Shown: piece after piece, positions 8,091 through 18,378 of the stretch
Layout of the letters: the number at the start of each line of letters is the position of its first letter
Position numbering within the stretch: position 1 is the first letter of the stretch
NCBI RefSeq assembly: GCF_030345715.1
Contig: NZ_JAUASX010000004.1
Span: 62,001 to 126,000, forward strand
Direction: 5' to 3'
DNA: 64,000 bases
From: Solimonas sp. SE-A11
GTDB taxonomy: Bacteria; Pseudomonadota; Gammaproteobacteria; Nevskiales; Nevskiaceae
Position numbers and translations under genes: made by a program
Notes under the pieces: model-generated
Seen by the model: only the letters and a program-made list of their open reading frames with translations
Told to the model about the DNA's origin: nothing
The model's database searches: none

Positions 8091-8932
8091 AGGGACCCGC
8101 GCTCTCCAGCCTCCGGGCTTCGCGCTACTCCAGCCGGCAATGGTCCGAGGTCACCGAGACCGTCGCCGAGGAAACGCCGGTGGCGCTGGTCTACAACGGC
8201 CACTCGCATGCCGTGATGATGGCCTCGCCGCAGGACCTGGACGATTTCGCCCTGGGCTTCAGCCTGTCGGAAGGCATCGTCGACGAGGTCGGCGAGATCG
8301 AGATTGTCGATCGCCTGCATACCTCCCGGGGCATCTCCCTGCAGATGCTGATTCCGCAGGCAAGCTTCGAAGCAGTGGTGGAACGCCAGCGCAGCCTCAG
8401 CGGCCGCACCGGCTGCGGCCTCTGCGGCAGCTCGTCGCTGGAAGCCGCCATCCGGCCGATCCGGCGGATCGACGCCTCGCCCCGCGTCAGTGCGGTGGGA
8501 CTGCTTGATGCTTTTGCCGCCATGGAGATGGCGCAGCCCATGAACCGGCTCTCGGGCGCGGTGCACGCCGCATCCATGCTCACACTGCAGGACGAGTTGC
8601 TGATCCGCGAGGACGTGGGGCGCCACAACGCGGTGGACAAGGTGATCGGCGCCGCGGCGCAGCAGGCGCTGCAGGCAGCGGCGCTGCTCGTCACCTCGCG
8701 TGCGTCCTACGAGATCGTGCACAAGGCCGCGCAGGCCCGGTGCCCCATCGTGGCCGCGATCTCGGCACCCACGGCGATGGCCGTGCGGCTGGCCGAGGAG
8801 GCCGGCATCACGCTGGTGGGCTTCGCGCGCAACCGGCGGCTCACGGTCTACTGCGGCGACCTGCCGGCAGAGCCTGCCGCCCCATTCTCACGCCCGGCCG
8901 CGGTGCCGGCGTCGATGCATCGCCGCGCCTAG
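8087..8932 (+). CDS. fdhD: Formate dehydrogenase accessory sulfurtransferase FdhD
   Basis: A 281-aa FdhD homologue, of usual length. FdhD takes sulfur from the desulfurase IscS and passes it to the bis-MGD molybdenum cofactor before insertion into formate dehydrogenase. The redox-active pair is visible as GCGLCG with C110 and C113; downstream are the conserved stretches LSGAVHAA (about 156) and EDVGRHNAVDK (about 174), which belong to the GDP-binding surface. Coupled by 4-bp overlap to the small HTH gene and through it to the oxidoreductase, which is its probable client. The C-terminal 30 residues are proline/alanine-rich and variable. Confidence 0.96.
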   Translation: MKGPALSSLRASRYSSRQWSEVTETVAEETPVALVYNGHSHAVMMASPQDLDDFALGFSLSEGIVDEVGEIEIVDRLHTSRGISLQMLIPQASFEAVVERQRSLSGRTGCGLCGSSSLEAAIRPIRRIDASPRVSAVGLLDAFAAMEMAQPMNRLSGAVHAASMLTLQDELLIREDVGRHNAVDKVIGAAAQQALQAAALLVTSRASYEIVHKAAQARCPIVAAISAPTAMAVRLAEEAGITLVGFARNRRLTVYCGDLPAEPAAPFSRPAAVPASMHRRA

Positions 8933-8944
8933 CGGTCAGCGGCC

Positions 8945-9565
8945 TCAGGTGGTGCGCAGGCCGCTCGCTTCGCGGGCTAGTCTTGTAATTCCGGCCCAGT
9001 CACCGGCGCGCAGCAGCGGCTGCGGCGAGATCCAGCTGCCGCCGACGCAGGCGACGTTCGGCAGCGCCAGGTATTCCGGCGCGCTCGCCGGCGTGATGCC
9101 GCCAGTGGGGCAGAACAGCAGCTTGGGCAGGGGGCCCGCGAGGGCGCGCAGCATGGCCGCGCCGCCGGCGCTGGCCGCGGGAAACAGCTTGAGCGTGGCG
9201 TGGCCGGCATCGAAGGCGCTCATCGCCTCCGAGGGCGTCATGACACCCGGCAGGTAGGGCCAGTCGCCGGCAGCGGACAGCAGTCCGCGGGTACAGCCGG
9301 GGCTGACGCCGAAGACCGCGCCAGCGGCGCGTGCATCGCGCAGGTCCTGCGCATCCAGCAGGGTGCCGGCGCCCACCGCCATCTCGGGCAACTGCGCAGC
9401 GATGGCCTGGATGGAGTCCAGCGCCGCCGGGGTGCGCAAGGTGATCTCCATGGCGCGGATGCCGCCGGCGAGCAGGGCACGCGCCAGCGGCACGGCGGTC
9501 GTTGTATCCTCGATCACCACCACCGGCATCACCAGGCCCAGGCTCAGGATGTCGCGGATGTTCAA
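8945..9565 (-). CDS. eda: KHG/KDPG aldolase
   Basis: A 206-aa class I aldolase that cleaves 2-keto-3-deoxy-6-phosphogluconate to pyruvate and glyceraldehyde-3-phosphate, the last step of the Entner-Doudoroff pathway. The active-site glutamate is E40 in RAMEITLRT, and the Schiff-base lysine is K126 in TLKLFPA. The phosphate-binding loop PTGGI follows at about 154. It overlaps the end of edd by 4 bp (ATGA), so the two enzymes are translationally coupled. It converges on fdhD with only 12 bp between the two stop codons, and no hairpin terminator is evident there. Confidence 0.97.
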   Translation of the reverse strand: MNIRDILSLGLVMPVVVIEDTTTAVPLARALLAGGIRAMEITLRTPAALDSIQAIAAQLPEMAVGAGTLLDAQDLRDARAAGAVFGVSPGCTRGLLSAAGDWPYLPGVMTPSEAMSAFDAGHATLKLFPAASAGGAAMLRALAGPLPKLLFCPTGGITPASAPEYLALPNVACVGGSWISPQPLLRAGDWAGITRLAREASGLRTT

Positions 9566-11427
9566 GCCAAGTCTCCCTCGTGGGTGGGGTCGATGAAAGG
9601 GTCGGCGATCATGCCGCCGCGTTCGGCATCGCCAGCCAGGCGCCGCGCCCAGCCCAGCAGCGCGCGGCCGCTATCCGCCGCATCAGGGGGAGCCGGCAGG
9701 GCTGCCGGCACGCGCGCCGCCCATTCCTCGGCGGGGACCAGCGCCTCCAGCTGACCCTGCGCGGCGTCGAGCCGCAGCAGGTCGCCGTCGCGCAGCCGCG
9801 AGATCGGCCCCTGCGCGATCGCCTCGGGCCAGACATGGATCGCAGCGGGCACCTTGCCCGAGGCGCCGGACAGGCGGCCGTCCGTCACCAGCGCTACGCG
9901 GCGTCCCGCATCCTGCAGCGCACCCAGCACCGGCATCAGCTGGTGCAGCTCCGGCATGCCGTTGGCGCGTGGCCCCTGGAAACGCAGCACCGCGATGAAA
10001 TCGCGATCCAGGGTGCCGGCACGGTAGGCCGCGATCAGCGCCTCCTGGCTGTCGAATACCGCAGCCGGTGCGGTCACCGAACGATGCTCCTCGGCCACCG
10101 CCGAAACCTTGATCACCGCGCGCCCGAGATTGCCCCTCAGCAGCCGCAGTCCACCATCGGCACTGAAGGCGGCGTCCGCCGGGCGCAGCACCGCGGCATC
10201 GCCGCTGGTGGCGGGGGCCGGCCGCCACACCAGGCGCTCGCCATCGAGGAAGGGCTCCCCGGTGTAGTGCCGCAGGCCCTCGCCCGCGACGGTGCGAACG
10301 TCGTCATGCAGCAGCCCCACGTCCAGCAGTTCGCGGATCAGGAACCCGGTGCCGCCAGCCGCATGGAAGTGATTGATGTCGGCGGCGCCGTTCGGATAGA
10401 TGCGCGCCAGCAGCGGCACCACCGCGGACAGCGCGTCGAAGTCGTCCCAGTCGATCACGATGCCGGCGGCGCGCGCGATGGCGACGAGATGGATCGTATG
10501 GTTGGTGGAACCACCGGTGGCCAGCAGGCCGACGATGCCGTTGACGATGGCACGCTCGTCGATCACCTGCGCCAGCGGCGTGTACTCGCGGCCCTGGCCG
10601 TCCAGACCCAGCCGGGATATCTGCGCCGCGCGGCTCGCGGCAGCGGCGGTCAGCGCGTCGCGCAGCGGCGTGTCCGGCGAGACGAAGGCCGATCCCGGTA
10701 GGTGCAGCCCCATGATCTCCATCAGCAGCTGGTTGGAGTTGGCGGTGCCGTAGAACGTGCACGTGCCGGGGCCGTGGTAGGAGCGCATCTCCGACTCCAG
10801 CAGCTCCTCGCGGTCGACCAGGCCCTGGGCATGCCGCTGCCGCACCTGCGCCTTCTCCTTGTTGGAGAGACCGGTGGCCATCGGCCCCGCCGGCACGAAG
10901 ATCGCCGGCAGGTGGCCGAACTGCAGCGCACCCATCAGCAGGCCCGGCACGATCTTGTCGCAGACCCCCAGGCACAGCACGCCGTCGAAGACGTTGTGCG
11001 ACAGCGCCACCGCCGTGGACATGGCGATGATGTCGCGAGAGAACAGCGATAGCTCCATGCCCGGCTGGCCCTGCGTGACGCCGTCGCACATCGCCGGCAC
11101 GCCGCCGGCCACCTGTGCGGTGGCACCAGCACGGCGCGCCGCCGCGCGGATCAGCGTGGGATAGCGTTCGTAGGGCTGGTGGGCCGACAGCATGTCGTTG
11201 TACGACGACACGATCGCCAGGTTCGGCAGGCGCTGCTCGCGCAGCTTGAACTTGTCGTCTCCCGGCGCGGCCGCGGCGACGTGGGCCAGGTTGGTGCAGG
11301 ACACCCTTCCGCGGGCCGCGCCCTCTCCGGCAGCGGACTCGACGCGGCGCAGGTAGGCCGCGCGCAGCGCCTGGCTGCGGTGCCGGATGCGGTCGGTGAC
11401 TTGCTTGACGTTATGGTGCAGGGGCAT
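9562..11427 (-). CDS. edd: Phosphogluconate dehydratase
   Basis: About 621 aa; dehydrates 6-phosphogluconate to KDPG using an iron-sulfur cluster. IlvD/Edd family marks are [18 protein letters not shown] with a cluster cysteine, the [11 protein letters not shown] segment (another cluster cysteine) typical of Edd, and [10 protein letters not shown]. Three in-frame ATGs lie close together (11451, 11436, 11427); the innermost, giving MPLHHNVKQ, is preferred because GACGAGGG lies about 10 nt upstream. Divergent from zwf with 144 bp between, so one control region can govern the whole Entner-Doudoroff block. Coupled to eda downstream. Confidence 0.96.
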   Translation of the reverse strand: MPLHHNVKQVTDRIRHRSQALRAAYLRRVESAAGEGAARGRVSCTNLAHVAAAAPGDDKFKLREQRLPNLAIVSSYNDMLSAHQPYERYPTLIRAAARRAGATAQVAGGVPAMCDGVTQGQPGMELSLFSRDIIAMSTAVALSHNVFDGVLCLGVCDKIVPGLLMGALQFGHLPAIFVPAGPMATGLSNKEKAQVRQRHAQGLVDREELLESEMRSYHGPGTCTFYGTANSNQLLMEIMGLHLPGSAFVSPDTPLRDALTAAAASRAAQISRLGLDGQGREYTPLAQVIDERAIVNGIVGLLATGGSTNHTIHLVAIARAAGIVIDWDDFDALSAVVPLLARIYPNGAADINHFHAAGGTGFLIRELLDVGLLHDDVRTVAGEGLRHYTGEPFLDGERLVWRPAPATSGDAAVLRPADAAFSADGGLRLLRGNLGRAVIKVSAVAEEHRSVTAPAAVFDSQEALIAAYRAGTLDRDFIAVLRFQGPRANGMPELHQLMPVLGALQDAGRRVALVTDGRLSGASGKVPAAIHVWPEAIAQGPISRLRDGDLLRLDAAQGQLEALVPAEEWAARVPAALPAPPDAADSGRALLGWARRLAGDAERGGMIADPFIDPTHEGDLA

Positions 11428-11571
11428 GGGCTCCATCCCTCGTCCGGGCATTGTCGGCTCCGGCCCGCCGAATCACCCCTCCCGACACGGGTGGGCCTTT
11501 GATACCCCACTCAGGCGGATCATCGCGCCGCCTTCGGCGCACCTGCCGGAAGCCTGGGTAGGAGTTCTGGC
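11428..11571. promoter_or_regulatory. Divergent edd-zwf control region
   Basis: The region between the divergently transcribed edd-eda and zwf-pgl-glk units, so it must hold both promoters. It is GC-rich and I see no strong -10/-35 pair. An inverted pair CACCC...GGGTG lies around 11475-11493, and GCGCCGCCTTCGGCGC forms a tight hairpin around 11526-11541. GTAGGAG supplies the zwf ribosome binding site. Neither a LacI-type TGnAAnCGnTTnCA site nor an obvious HexR-type site is visible. Confidence 0.4.
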
Positions 11572-13019
<1,448 letters not shown>

Positions 13020-13020
<1 letters not shown>

Positions 13021-13742
13021 TGCCCGCCGAGTTGCGCCTGCCTCGGAGCGTACGGCAGCACCTTCACGAAGCCGCCGTGGATGCAGCCCTGGCATTGGCC
13101 GCGGACGTGGCCGCAGGGCTGTCGGAGGCCATCGCCCGGCGCGGCCATGCCTCGCTGGTCGTGCCCGGCGGACGCACGCCGCCGCCCTTCCTCGAGGCCC
13201 TGTCGCACCAGCCGCTGGACTGGAGCCGCGTCCTCGTCTGCCCGTCGGACGAGCGCTGGGTGGACGCCACTCACCCAGACAGCAACGAGCAGTTGCTGCG
13301 CACGACCCTGCTGCGCAACGCCGCCGCCACGGCCCGCCTGATCCCGCTGAAGACCGCTGCCACGACACCGGAAGCCGCTATCGGCGAGTGCGCATCCCGG
13401 CTGGCGGCACTGCCGCGCCCGCTCGACGTGGTGGTACTGGGCGTGGGCCTGGATGGCCACTTCGCCTCCCTGTTCCCCGACGCCCCCGAACTCGCCGCCG
13501 CCCTGCGGCCGAAAGGCCCAGTGGTGGCCGCGATGCGTCCGCCGTCCTCCCCTGTTCCGCGCATCAGCCTGACGCTGCCCTTCCTGCTCGACAGCCGCGG
13601 CATCGCCCTGCTGACCGGCGGCGCCGGCAAGGCCCGGGTGCTGGAACAGGCCGCGGCGCAGCCCGGCGATCCCCGATTGCCGGTGAGCCTGCTACTGGGC
13701 CAGCGGCCGGTACCCCTGGCGCTGTACCACTCCGCGCAATGA
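13020..13742 (+). CDS. pgl: 6-phosphogluconolactonase
   Basis: A 240-aa DevB/Pgl-type sugar-phosphate isomerase-fold protein that hydrolyses 6-phosphogluconolactone to 6-phosphogluconate, linking Zwf to Edd. Seen are the nucleotide-fold start SLVVPGGRTPPPF (about 42-54), the PSDERWVDATHPDSN signature (about 72-86) and GLDGHFASLFP (about 143), which contains the conserved GxDGHxASLFP active-site segment. ATG overlaps the zwf stop by one base and the stop overlaps the glk ATG, so all three genes are tightly coupled. Confidence 0.94.
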
Positions 13743-14737
13743 CCGCCATGTACCAGACCCCGGCACTGAGCCTGGTCGCCGACATCGGCGGCAGCAATGC
13801 ACGTTTCGCCCTGATGGACCCCGGCGGCCACCCGACACGGGTCGTCACCCTGGCGGTGCGCGATCACGCCACGCTACCCGATGCCGTCGCCGCCTACCTG
13901 CAGCACCAGGCGATGGGATGCCCGCGCGAGGCGGCCATCGCCATCGCCAACCCGGTCTGCGGCGACCAGGTCCGCATGACCAATCACCACTGGTCGTTCT
14001 CGCTCGAGCAGACGCGGCAGCAGCTGGGCCTGGATCGCCTGCTGCTGCTCAACGACTTCACCGCCCTGGCCCTGGCGCTGCCGCTGCTGGAAACGCACGA
14101 ACTCCGCCAGGTCGGCGGCGGCGCTGCCGCGCCCGGGGCAATCGCCCTGCTCGGGCCCGGCACCGGTCTCGGCGTCTCTGGATTGATCCCGGCGGGCGCG
14201 GGGCAATGGCTACCGCTCAGCGGCGAAGGCGGGCACGCCACCCTGGCCCCGGCCGACGCCCGCGAATCCCGCATCCTCGACGCCTGCCGCGAGCGCCACG
14301 GCCATGTCTCCGCCGAGCGCCTGCTGTCGGGAATCGGCCTGCCCTGCCTGCACCAGGCCATCGCGGCCTTGTCCGGTGAACAGCCGGAAGCCCTGTCTCC
14401 GCCGGACATCGTCGCGCGCGGCCTCGCCGCCGCGGATGCGCACTGCACCGAAGCGCTTTCGGTGTTCTGCAGCCTGCTGGGCGGCTTCGCCGGCAATCTC
14501 GCGCTGACGCTAGGCGCGCGCGGCGGCGTCTACATCGGCGGCGGCATCGTGCCGCGGCTCGGCGAGCATCTCGCCGCTTCCGCCTTCCGCCGCCGCTTCG
14601 AGGACAAGGGACGCTTCCGCGAGTACCTGGCGCCGCTGCCGGTCTACGTCATCCATGCGAGCGAACCAGCCCTGCGCGGCGCCGCAGCAGCCCTGCGGCA
14701 CCCGCTGTGCCTGGGCGTGGAGGCGCGGCGGCGTTGA
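13739..14737 (+). CDS. glk: Glucokinase
   Basis: A 332-aa proteobacterial Glk-family kinase that makes glucose-6-phosphate from free glucose. The ATP phosphate-1 motif VADIGGSNARFAL lies at about 13-25, the catalytic LNDFTALALALP at about 96, and the second ATP motif GPGTGLGVSGL at about 140. Starts at ATG 13739 overlapping the pgl stop; a second ATG three codons later is possible. Placement after zwf-pgl means glucose released inside the cell, for example by the trehalase at 19293, can enter the Entner-Doudoroff pathway without a PTS. Six bases separate its stop from the convergent symporter gene. Confidence 0.95.
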   Translation: MTAMYQTPALSLVADIGGSNARFALMDPGGHPTRVVTLAVRDHATLPDAVAAYLQHQAMGCPREAAIAIANPVCGDQVRMTNHHWSFSLEQTRQQLGLDRLLLLNDFTALALALPLLETHELRQVGGGAAAPGAIALLGPGTGLGVSGLIPAGAGQWLPLSGEGGHATLAPADARESRILDACRERHGHVSAERLLSGIGLPCLHQAIAALSGEQPEALSPPDIVARGLAAADAHCTEALSVFCSLLGGFAGNLALTLGARGGVYIGGGIVPRLGEHLAASAFRRRFEDKGRFREYLAPLPVYVIHASEPALRGAAAALRHPLCLGVEARRR

Positions 14738-14743
14738 CGGGCG

Positions 14744-16216
14744 CTAGGCCGGTGCCAGGCCCTTGCGCTGCTGCAGCTCCGCCATGATCTCGCGATGCCT
14801 CTGCCGGCTCAGGGGATAGCGCATCAGTACCAGCAGGGTCGCCAGCGTCAGCATGGCTGCGCCCGGCCCGTAGGCCATGCCCAGGAGCCGGGTGGTGTGC
14901 TCGGGAATCTCCGAGACGGCTCCGGCGCTGATCGCCTTGGACGGAAAGTCGATCAACTGCAGCGCCACGCCCGACAGCAGCGCGCCCAGGCCGTTGGCGG
15001 CCTTGGACGCGAGCGTCCAGCCGGCGAAGTAGAAGCCCTCCACCCGCACGCCATGACGATGCTCATGCTCGTCCAGGGCGTCGGTCGTCATCGCCATCAG
15101 CGCCATCATGGCGACAGTCATTCCCATGCCCGCCGTCAGTTGCGAGCCTGCCAGGAACAGCCCCAGGGGATTGCCTTCCAGCGGCAGCAGGCCGCAGAGC
15201 CGCAGCGTCGGCGGCAGGGCCTGCGCCATCATCATGACGAAGACCGCGCCCAGGATGGTGCTGCGGTGCTCCAGACGCTTGATCAGCGCCCCGCCGAAGG
15301 GGGCGCCTACGATCAGGCCCACCGTGAGCGAGACGATCGCCACCTGCACCTGATCGCCGCCCAGCTTCCAGAAGAAGGTATAGGCGTGCAGGCTGAGGGA
15401 TTGCGTCACGCTCTGCGCGCCGGTAGCGAGCAGGCAGGTGAAGAAGATGACGCGAAAGGTGGAACTGTGGAACAGCTGCCCGATCTCGCGCAGCAGTTCG
15501 CCCAGGCTGGCCCGCTCATGGGACGGCGGCGGATGCTGTCGCCCCAGGGTGCGATACACCGCGAACATCGCCGCCGCGGCCATCACGAAGATCAGTGCGG
15601 CCAGTGTCAGGGCGAAGGCCGGATAGCTCTCCGCTCGCGCGATGCCTTGCTCGCCCTTGAAGAACAGCCCGAAGCCCAGCAACACGGTGGCCAGCGAGAG
15701 TGTCACGGCCACGGTCCAGCGCCAGGTGATGATGCGTGCTCGCTCGGTCTCGTCATCGCTGACCTCCGCACCCACCGCAAGGTAAGGCAGCGCGAAGCAG
15801 GACAGGCCCACGCGGATGCAGAGGCAGAGCAGCGTCACGATGCCGAACAGCAGCCATTGCTGCTCGATGCGCGGCAGCGCGAACAGCAGCACCAGGGCCC
15901 CCAGCAGAACGGGCGTGGCCCCGAGCATGAACGGCAGGCGCCGACCCAGGCGCGAACGGCAGTGATCGGAGCGCATGCCTATCCAGGGGTCCAGCACCGC
16001 ATCGACCACCAGCCCCACCGCGACCGCGAAACCCGCCAGCGCCGGCGACAACCCGCAGATGCTGGTCAGGTAGTACAGCAGGAAGACGTTCAGCGCCGTA
16101 TTGACCATCGTGTCCGGCGCCGCGCCCAGGCTGTAGGCCAGGCGCAGGCGCGCAGGCAGTGGCTGGCGGCGCAGCGATGCATCGGGATGGCCCGACGCCT
16201 TCAGGGTGAAAGACAA
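14744..16216 (-). CDS. GPH-family (MelB-like) sugar:cation symporter
   Basis: A 490-aa inner-membrane protein with about 12 hydrophobic segments of the glycoside-pentoside-hexuronide:cation symporter family. The N-terminus has the family layout YSLGAAPDTMVNTALNVFLLYYLT, then the DPWIGMRSDHCRSRLGRRLPFML loop after helix 2, equivalent to the D-P-x-x-G-x-x-x-D-x-x-x-S-x-x-G-R-R-P motif. The third-loop region around residue 215 is cytoplasmic and polar. It is the only sugar permease in the region and lies downstream of the LacI gene in the same direction, so it probably brings the inducing disaccharide or glucoside into the cytoplasm. ATG preceded by GAGAGGAGAG. Confidence 0.85.
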   Translation of the reverse strand: MSFTLKASGHPDASLRRQPLPARLRLAYSLGAAPDTMVNTALNVFLLYYLTSICGLSPALAGFAVAVGLVVDAVLDPWIGMRSDHCRSRLGRRLPFMLGATPVLLGALVLLFALPRIEQQWLLFGIVTLLCLCIRVGLSCFALPYLAVGAEVSDDETERARIITWRWTVAVTLSLATVLLGFGLFFKGEQGIARAESYPAFALTLAALIFVMAAAAMFAVYRTLGRQHPPPSHERASLGELLREIGQLFHSSTFRVIFFTCLLATGAQSVTQSLSLHAYTFFWKLGGDQVQVAIVSLTVGLIVGAPFGGALIKRLEHRSTILGAVFVMMMAQALPPTLRLCGLLPLEGNPLGLFLAGSQLTAGMGMTVAMMALMAMTTDALDEHEHRHGVRVEGFYFAGWTLASKAANGLGALLSGVALQLIDFPSKAISAGAVSEIPEHTTRLLGMAYGPGAAMLTLATLLVLMRYPLSRQRHREIMAELQQRKGLAPA

Positions 16217-16236
16217 GGTGACTCTCCTCTCGTACG

Positions 16237-16253
16237 AAGCGGTGGATCCGCTT
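16237..16253. other. Intergenic hairpin between LacI-family regulator and symporter genes
   Basis: AAGCGG (16237-16242) pairs perfectly with CCGCTT (16248-16253) across a 5-nt loop, just after the regulator stop codon. No T-run follows, so it is a weak terminator at best; it could reduce symporter expression from the regulator transcript or protect the 3' end. Confidence 0.4.
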
Positions 16254-16257
16254 TCTG

Positions 16258-17256
16258 TCAGGTGCCTCGGACGACCAGGTCGGTCGGCAGCAGGACGGGC
16301 GCCGCGGGGGTGCCCTGGATGATCTGCATGAGCCGCTCCACCAGGATCGCCCCGGCCAGGCGGGTGTCCTGCCGGACGGTGGTCAGGGCCGGCGCATGGT
16401 GGACTGCGGCGGGACTGTCGTCGTAGCCGCAGACGCTGCAGTCTTCAGGCACCGCGATGCCTCGCTCCCGCAGCGCGGACAGCGCGCCCATGGCCATGGT
16501 GTCGCTCCCGGCGAACACGGCATCCGGCGCGGCCTTGCCGGAATCCAGCCGGTTGAGCATGGCGGTACGGCTGGCGACAAAGGAGAGGTCGGGAACCTCG
16601 AGTTCCTCGACGGCGGTGCCCCAGGCCTCGGCGAAGCCGCGGTGGCGCTGCTCGATCTCCAGGTGACCGCGAGGCCCCAGGAACATGGCGCGCTTGCGCT
16701 TCAGGCTGCGGAAACGCTGCGCGACCAGCCGCCCCCCCAGCGGGTTGTCACTGCCCAGGATGCAATAGCTGGCATCGGCCCGATGTGCGCCCCAGACCAC
16801 GAAGGGCACGCCGGCCTTGGCCAGTGCCCGGAACTCCTCGTGGCGCCCGGCCTGTCCCAGCAGGATGATGCCGTCGACACCCTTGTTGGCCAGCATGTGT
16901 TCGAAGCCGCCCTGGTGGGCCGACTGCTCGGAGCACAGCAGCACGTCCTGCTGCCGCACGGCCAGGGCATTGGCGATGTTGGCCAGCAACTCGAAGTGGA
17001 AAGGATCCGACAGCCGGTTCTCAGGCAGGTGCGGAAAATCGATGACCACGGCGATGGTGTCCGTACGCTGGCGGCGCAGGTTCTGCGCGCTGCGGTTGAC
17101 CACATAACCGTGGCGCCGGGCAATCTCGAGGATGCGTTGCTTGGTCTCGTCGGATACCAACGGGCTGTCCTGCAGCGCCCGCGAGACGGTGGGCTTCGAC
17201 ACGCCGGCCAGGCGCGCGATGTCGTCCATCTTCTTGGGACCGGTGTTCTTCTTCAC
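16258..17256 (-). CDS. LacI-family transcriptional regulator of the sugar/esterase locus
   Basis: About 332 aa. The N-terminal helix-turn-helix is MDDIARLAGVSKPTVSRAL, with hinge helix ending SAQNLRRQRT; the rest is a periplasmic-binding-protein-like effector domain (TIAVVIDFPH, VDGIILLGQ, AVFAGSDTMAMGAL, CGYDDS). I chose the GTG at 17254-17256, which gives the short basic arm usual in this family; an ATG at 17229 would also keep the domain, and longer in-frame reading would cross its own operator. Perfect LacI-type palindromes occur at 17320-17333, between this gene and the divergent esterase, and at 18380-18393. It most likely represses itself, the esterases and perhaps the trehalase in the absence of sugar. 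Confidence 0.92.
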   Translation of the reverse strand: MKKNTGPKKMDDIARLAGVSKPTVSRALQDSPLVSDETKQRILEIARRHGYVVNRSAQNLRRQRTDTIAVVIDFPHLPENRLSDPFHFELLANIANALAVRQQDVLLCSEQSAHQGGFEHMLANKGVDGIILLGQAGRHEEFRALAKAGVPFVVWGAHRADASYCILGSDNPLGGRLVAQRFRSLKRKRAMFLGPRGHLEIEQRHRGFAEAWGTAVEELEVPDLSFVASRTAMLNRLDSGKAAPDAVFAGSDTMAMGALSALRERGIAVPEDCSVCGYDDSPAAVHHAPALTTVRQDTRLAGAILVERLMQIIQGTPAAPVLLPTDLVVRGT

Positions 17257-17317
17257 GCGATTCGGATCCGTGTTTCTTTCTGGCGGCCCTGAGCCGATGC
17301 ACGGCAATCTAACAGTC

Positions 17318-17335
17318 TTTGCAATCGATTTCAAA
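17318..17335. promoter_or_regulatory. LacI-family operator overlapping the esterase promoter
   Basis: TTTGCAATCGATTTCAAA is palindromic at 16 of 18 positions and its core TGCAATCGATTTCA (17320-17333) fits the LacI/GalR consensus TGnAAnCGnTTnCA exactly. It overlaps a plausible -35 TTGCAA (17319-17324), placed 17 bp before a -10-like TAGAGT (17342-17347) that serves the esterase at 17355. A bound regulator would block this promoter and possibly its own. Confidence 0.8.
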
Positions 17336-17354
17336 AAAAGCTAGAGTCGCGGCC

Positions 17355-18347
17355 ATGTTGAATCCTGCCCCCATTGCCGCCACCGGGTTCCCGGAGCCCG
17401 CCAGCCATCTGTCCAAGGAGGCCCTCCGGTATTTCCGCGAGATGTTCTCCCGGCAGGAGCGGGATGCCATGCAGTTCCCCGCGGTGGAGGACATCGCCGG
17501 CTGGCAACGGCGCAACCGCGAGGAAATGGGCAAGCGGGAATCCATGAATGCCGGCCTGCTTGAGCGCTACGGCGCCGAACTGCAGCGGATCCACATGGGC
17601 GGCGTGCCCGTTGCCGACATCCGCCCCGCTCGCGGGGCCATTCCCGGCAAGGCGCTGCTCTATGTGCACGGTGGCGGCTTCGTCGGCGGCGCGGCCTGCG
17701 ATGCTCTGGACAGCACGCTGCCGCTGGCCGAGGAAACCGGCCTGCGCATCCTGTCGGTGGACTACACACCCGCTCCGGAAGCGGATCATGCGCTGATCGG
17801 CGAGCAGGTGCTGGCCGTGCTTGCCTCTCTGTACGCGCAGGGCTTTTCCCCTGGAGACGTCGGCATCTACGGCGACTCGGCCGGCGCCACCATCGCCGCC
17901 TCCGCCATGCTGCGGGCACGCCTGCGCGGCCTGCCCCTGCCGGCCGCACTGGTGCTGTGGTCGCCCTGGGCCGACCTGACCTGCAGTGGTGACAGCTACC
18001 GCACGCTGACCGACGCCGAGCCCTTCTACAAAGAGGCCTTCCTTGCCATCGGCGCCCGCTGCTATGCCGGCGAGAGCACGGCGGACGATCCGCTGGTGTC
18101 GATCCTGTTCGCCGACTACGCGCCGGGCTACCTGCCCACGCTGATCCAGTGCGGCACCCGCGAGCTGCTCCTCAGTGACGCGATACGCCTGCACCGCCGG
18201 ATACAGGACAGCGGCGTGGAAGCAGAGCTCGATATCTATGACGGGCTATGGCACGTATTCCAGTTCAAGCCGATCGATTCGCCGGAAGCCATCCAGGCCC
18301 GGAAGCGCACCGGCGAGTTCCTGCTGCAGCGGCTTGGCGTCGCCTGA
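17355..18347 (+). CDS. HSL-family (family IV) alpha/beta hydrolase, esterase
   Basis: A 330-aa carboxylesterase of the hormone-sensitive-lipase family. The oxyanion-hole motif is HGGGF (about 113-117), the nucleophile sits in GDSAG (about 173-177), the acid is probably in DDPLVS and the histidine in GLWHVF near the C-terminus. No signal peptide is visible, so it acts in the cytoplasm. The ATG at 17355 has no Shine-Dalgarno sequence and lies only about 8 nt after a -10-like TAGAGT, so the mRNA may be leaderless. A LacI-type operator lies just upstream, tying it to sugar control. Natural substrate unknown; an acylated sugar would fit the context. Confidence 0.85.
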   Translation: MLNPAPIAATGFPEPASHLSKEALRYFREMFSRQERDAMQFPAVEDIAGWQRRNREEMGKRESMNAGLLERYGAELQRIHMGGVPVADIRPARGAIPGKALLYVHGGGFVGGAACDALDSTLPLAEETGLRILSVDYTPAPEADHALIGEQVLAVLASLYAQGFSPGDVGIYGDSAGATIAASAMLRARLRGLPLPAALVLWSPWADLTCSGDSYRTLTDAEPFYKEAFLAIGARCYAGESTADDPLVSILFADYAPGYLPTLIQCGTRELLLSDAIRLHRRIQDSGVEAELDIYDGLWHVFQFKPIDSPEAIQARKRTGEFLLQRLGVA

Positions 18348-18378
18348 AAACCAACCTACCACTCGATTGCGCCCATAA

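Noticed and set aside
14795..16426. 543-codon plus-strand frame opposite the symporter gene
   Set aside because: Translation is rich in Q, R and H without any domain; typical antisense shadow of a GC-rich membrane protein gene.
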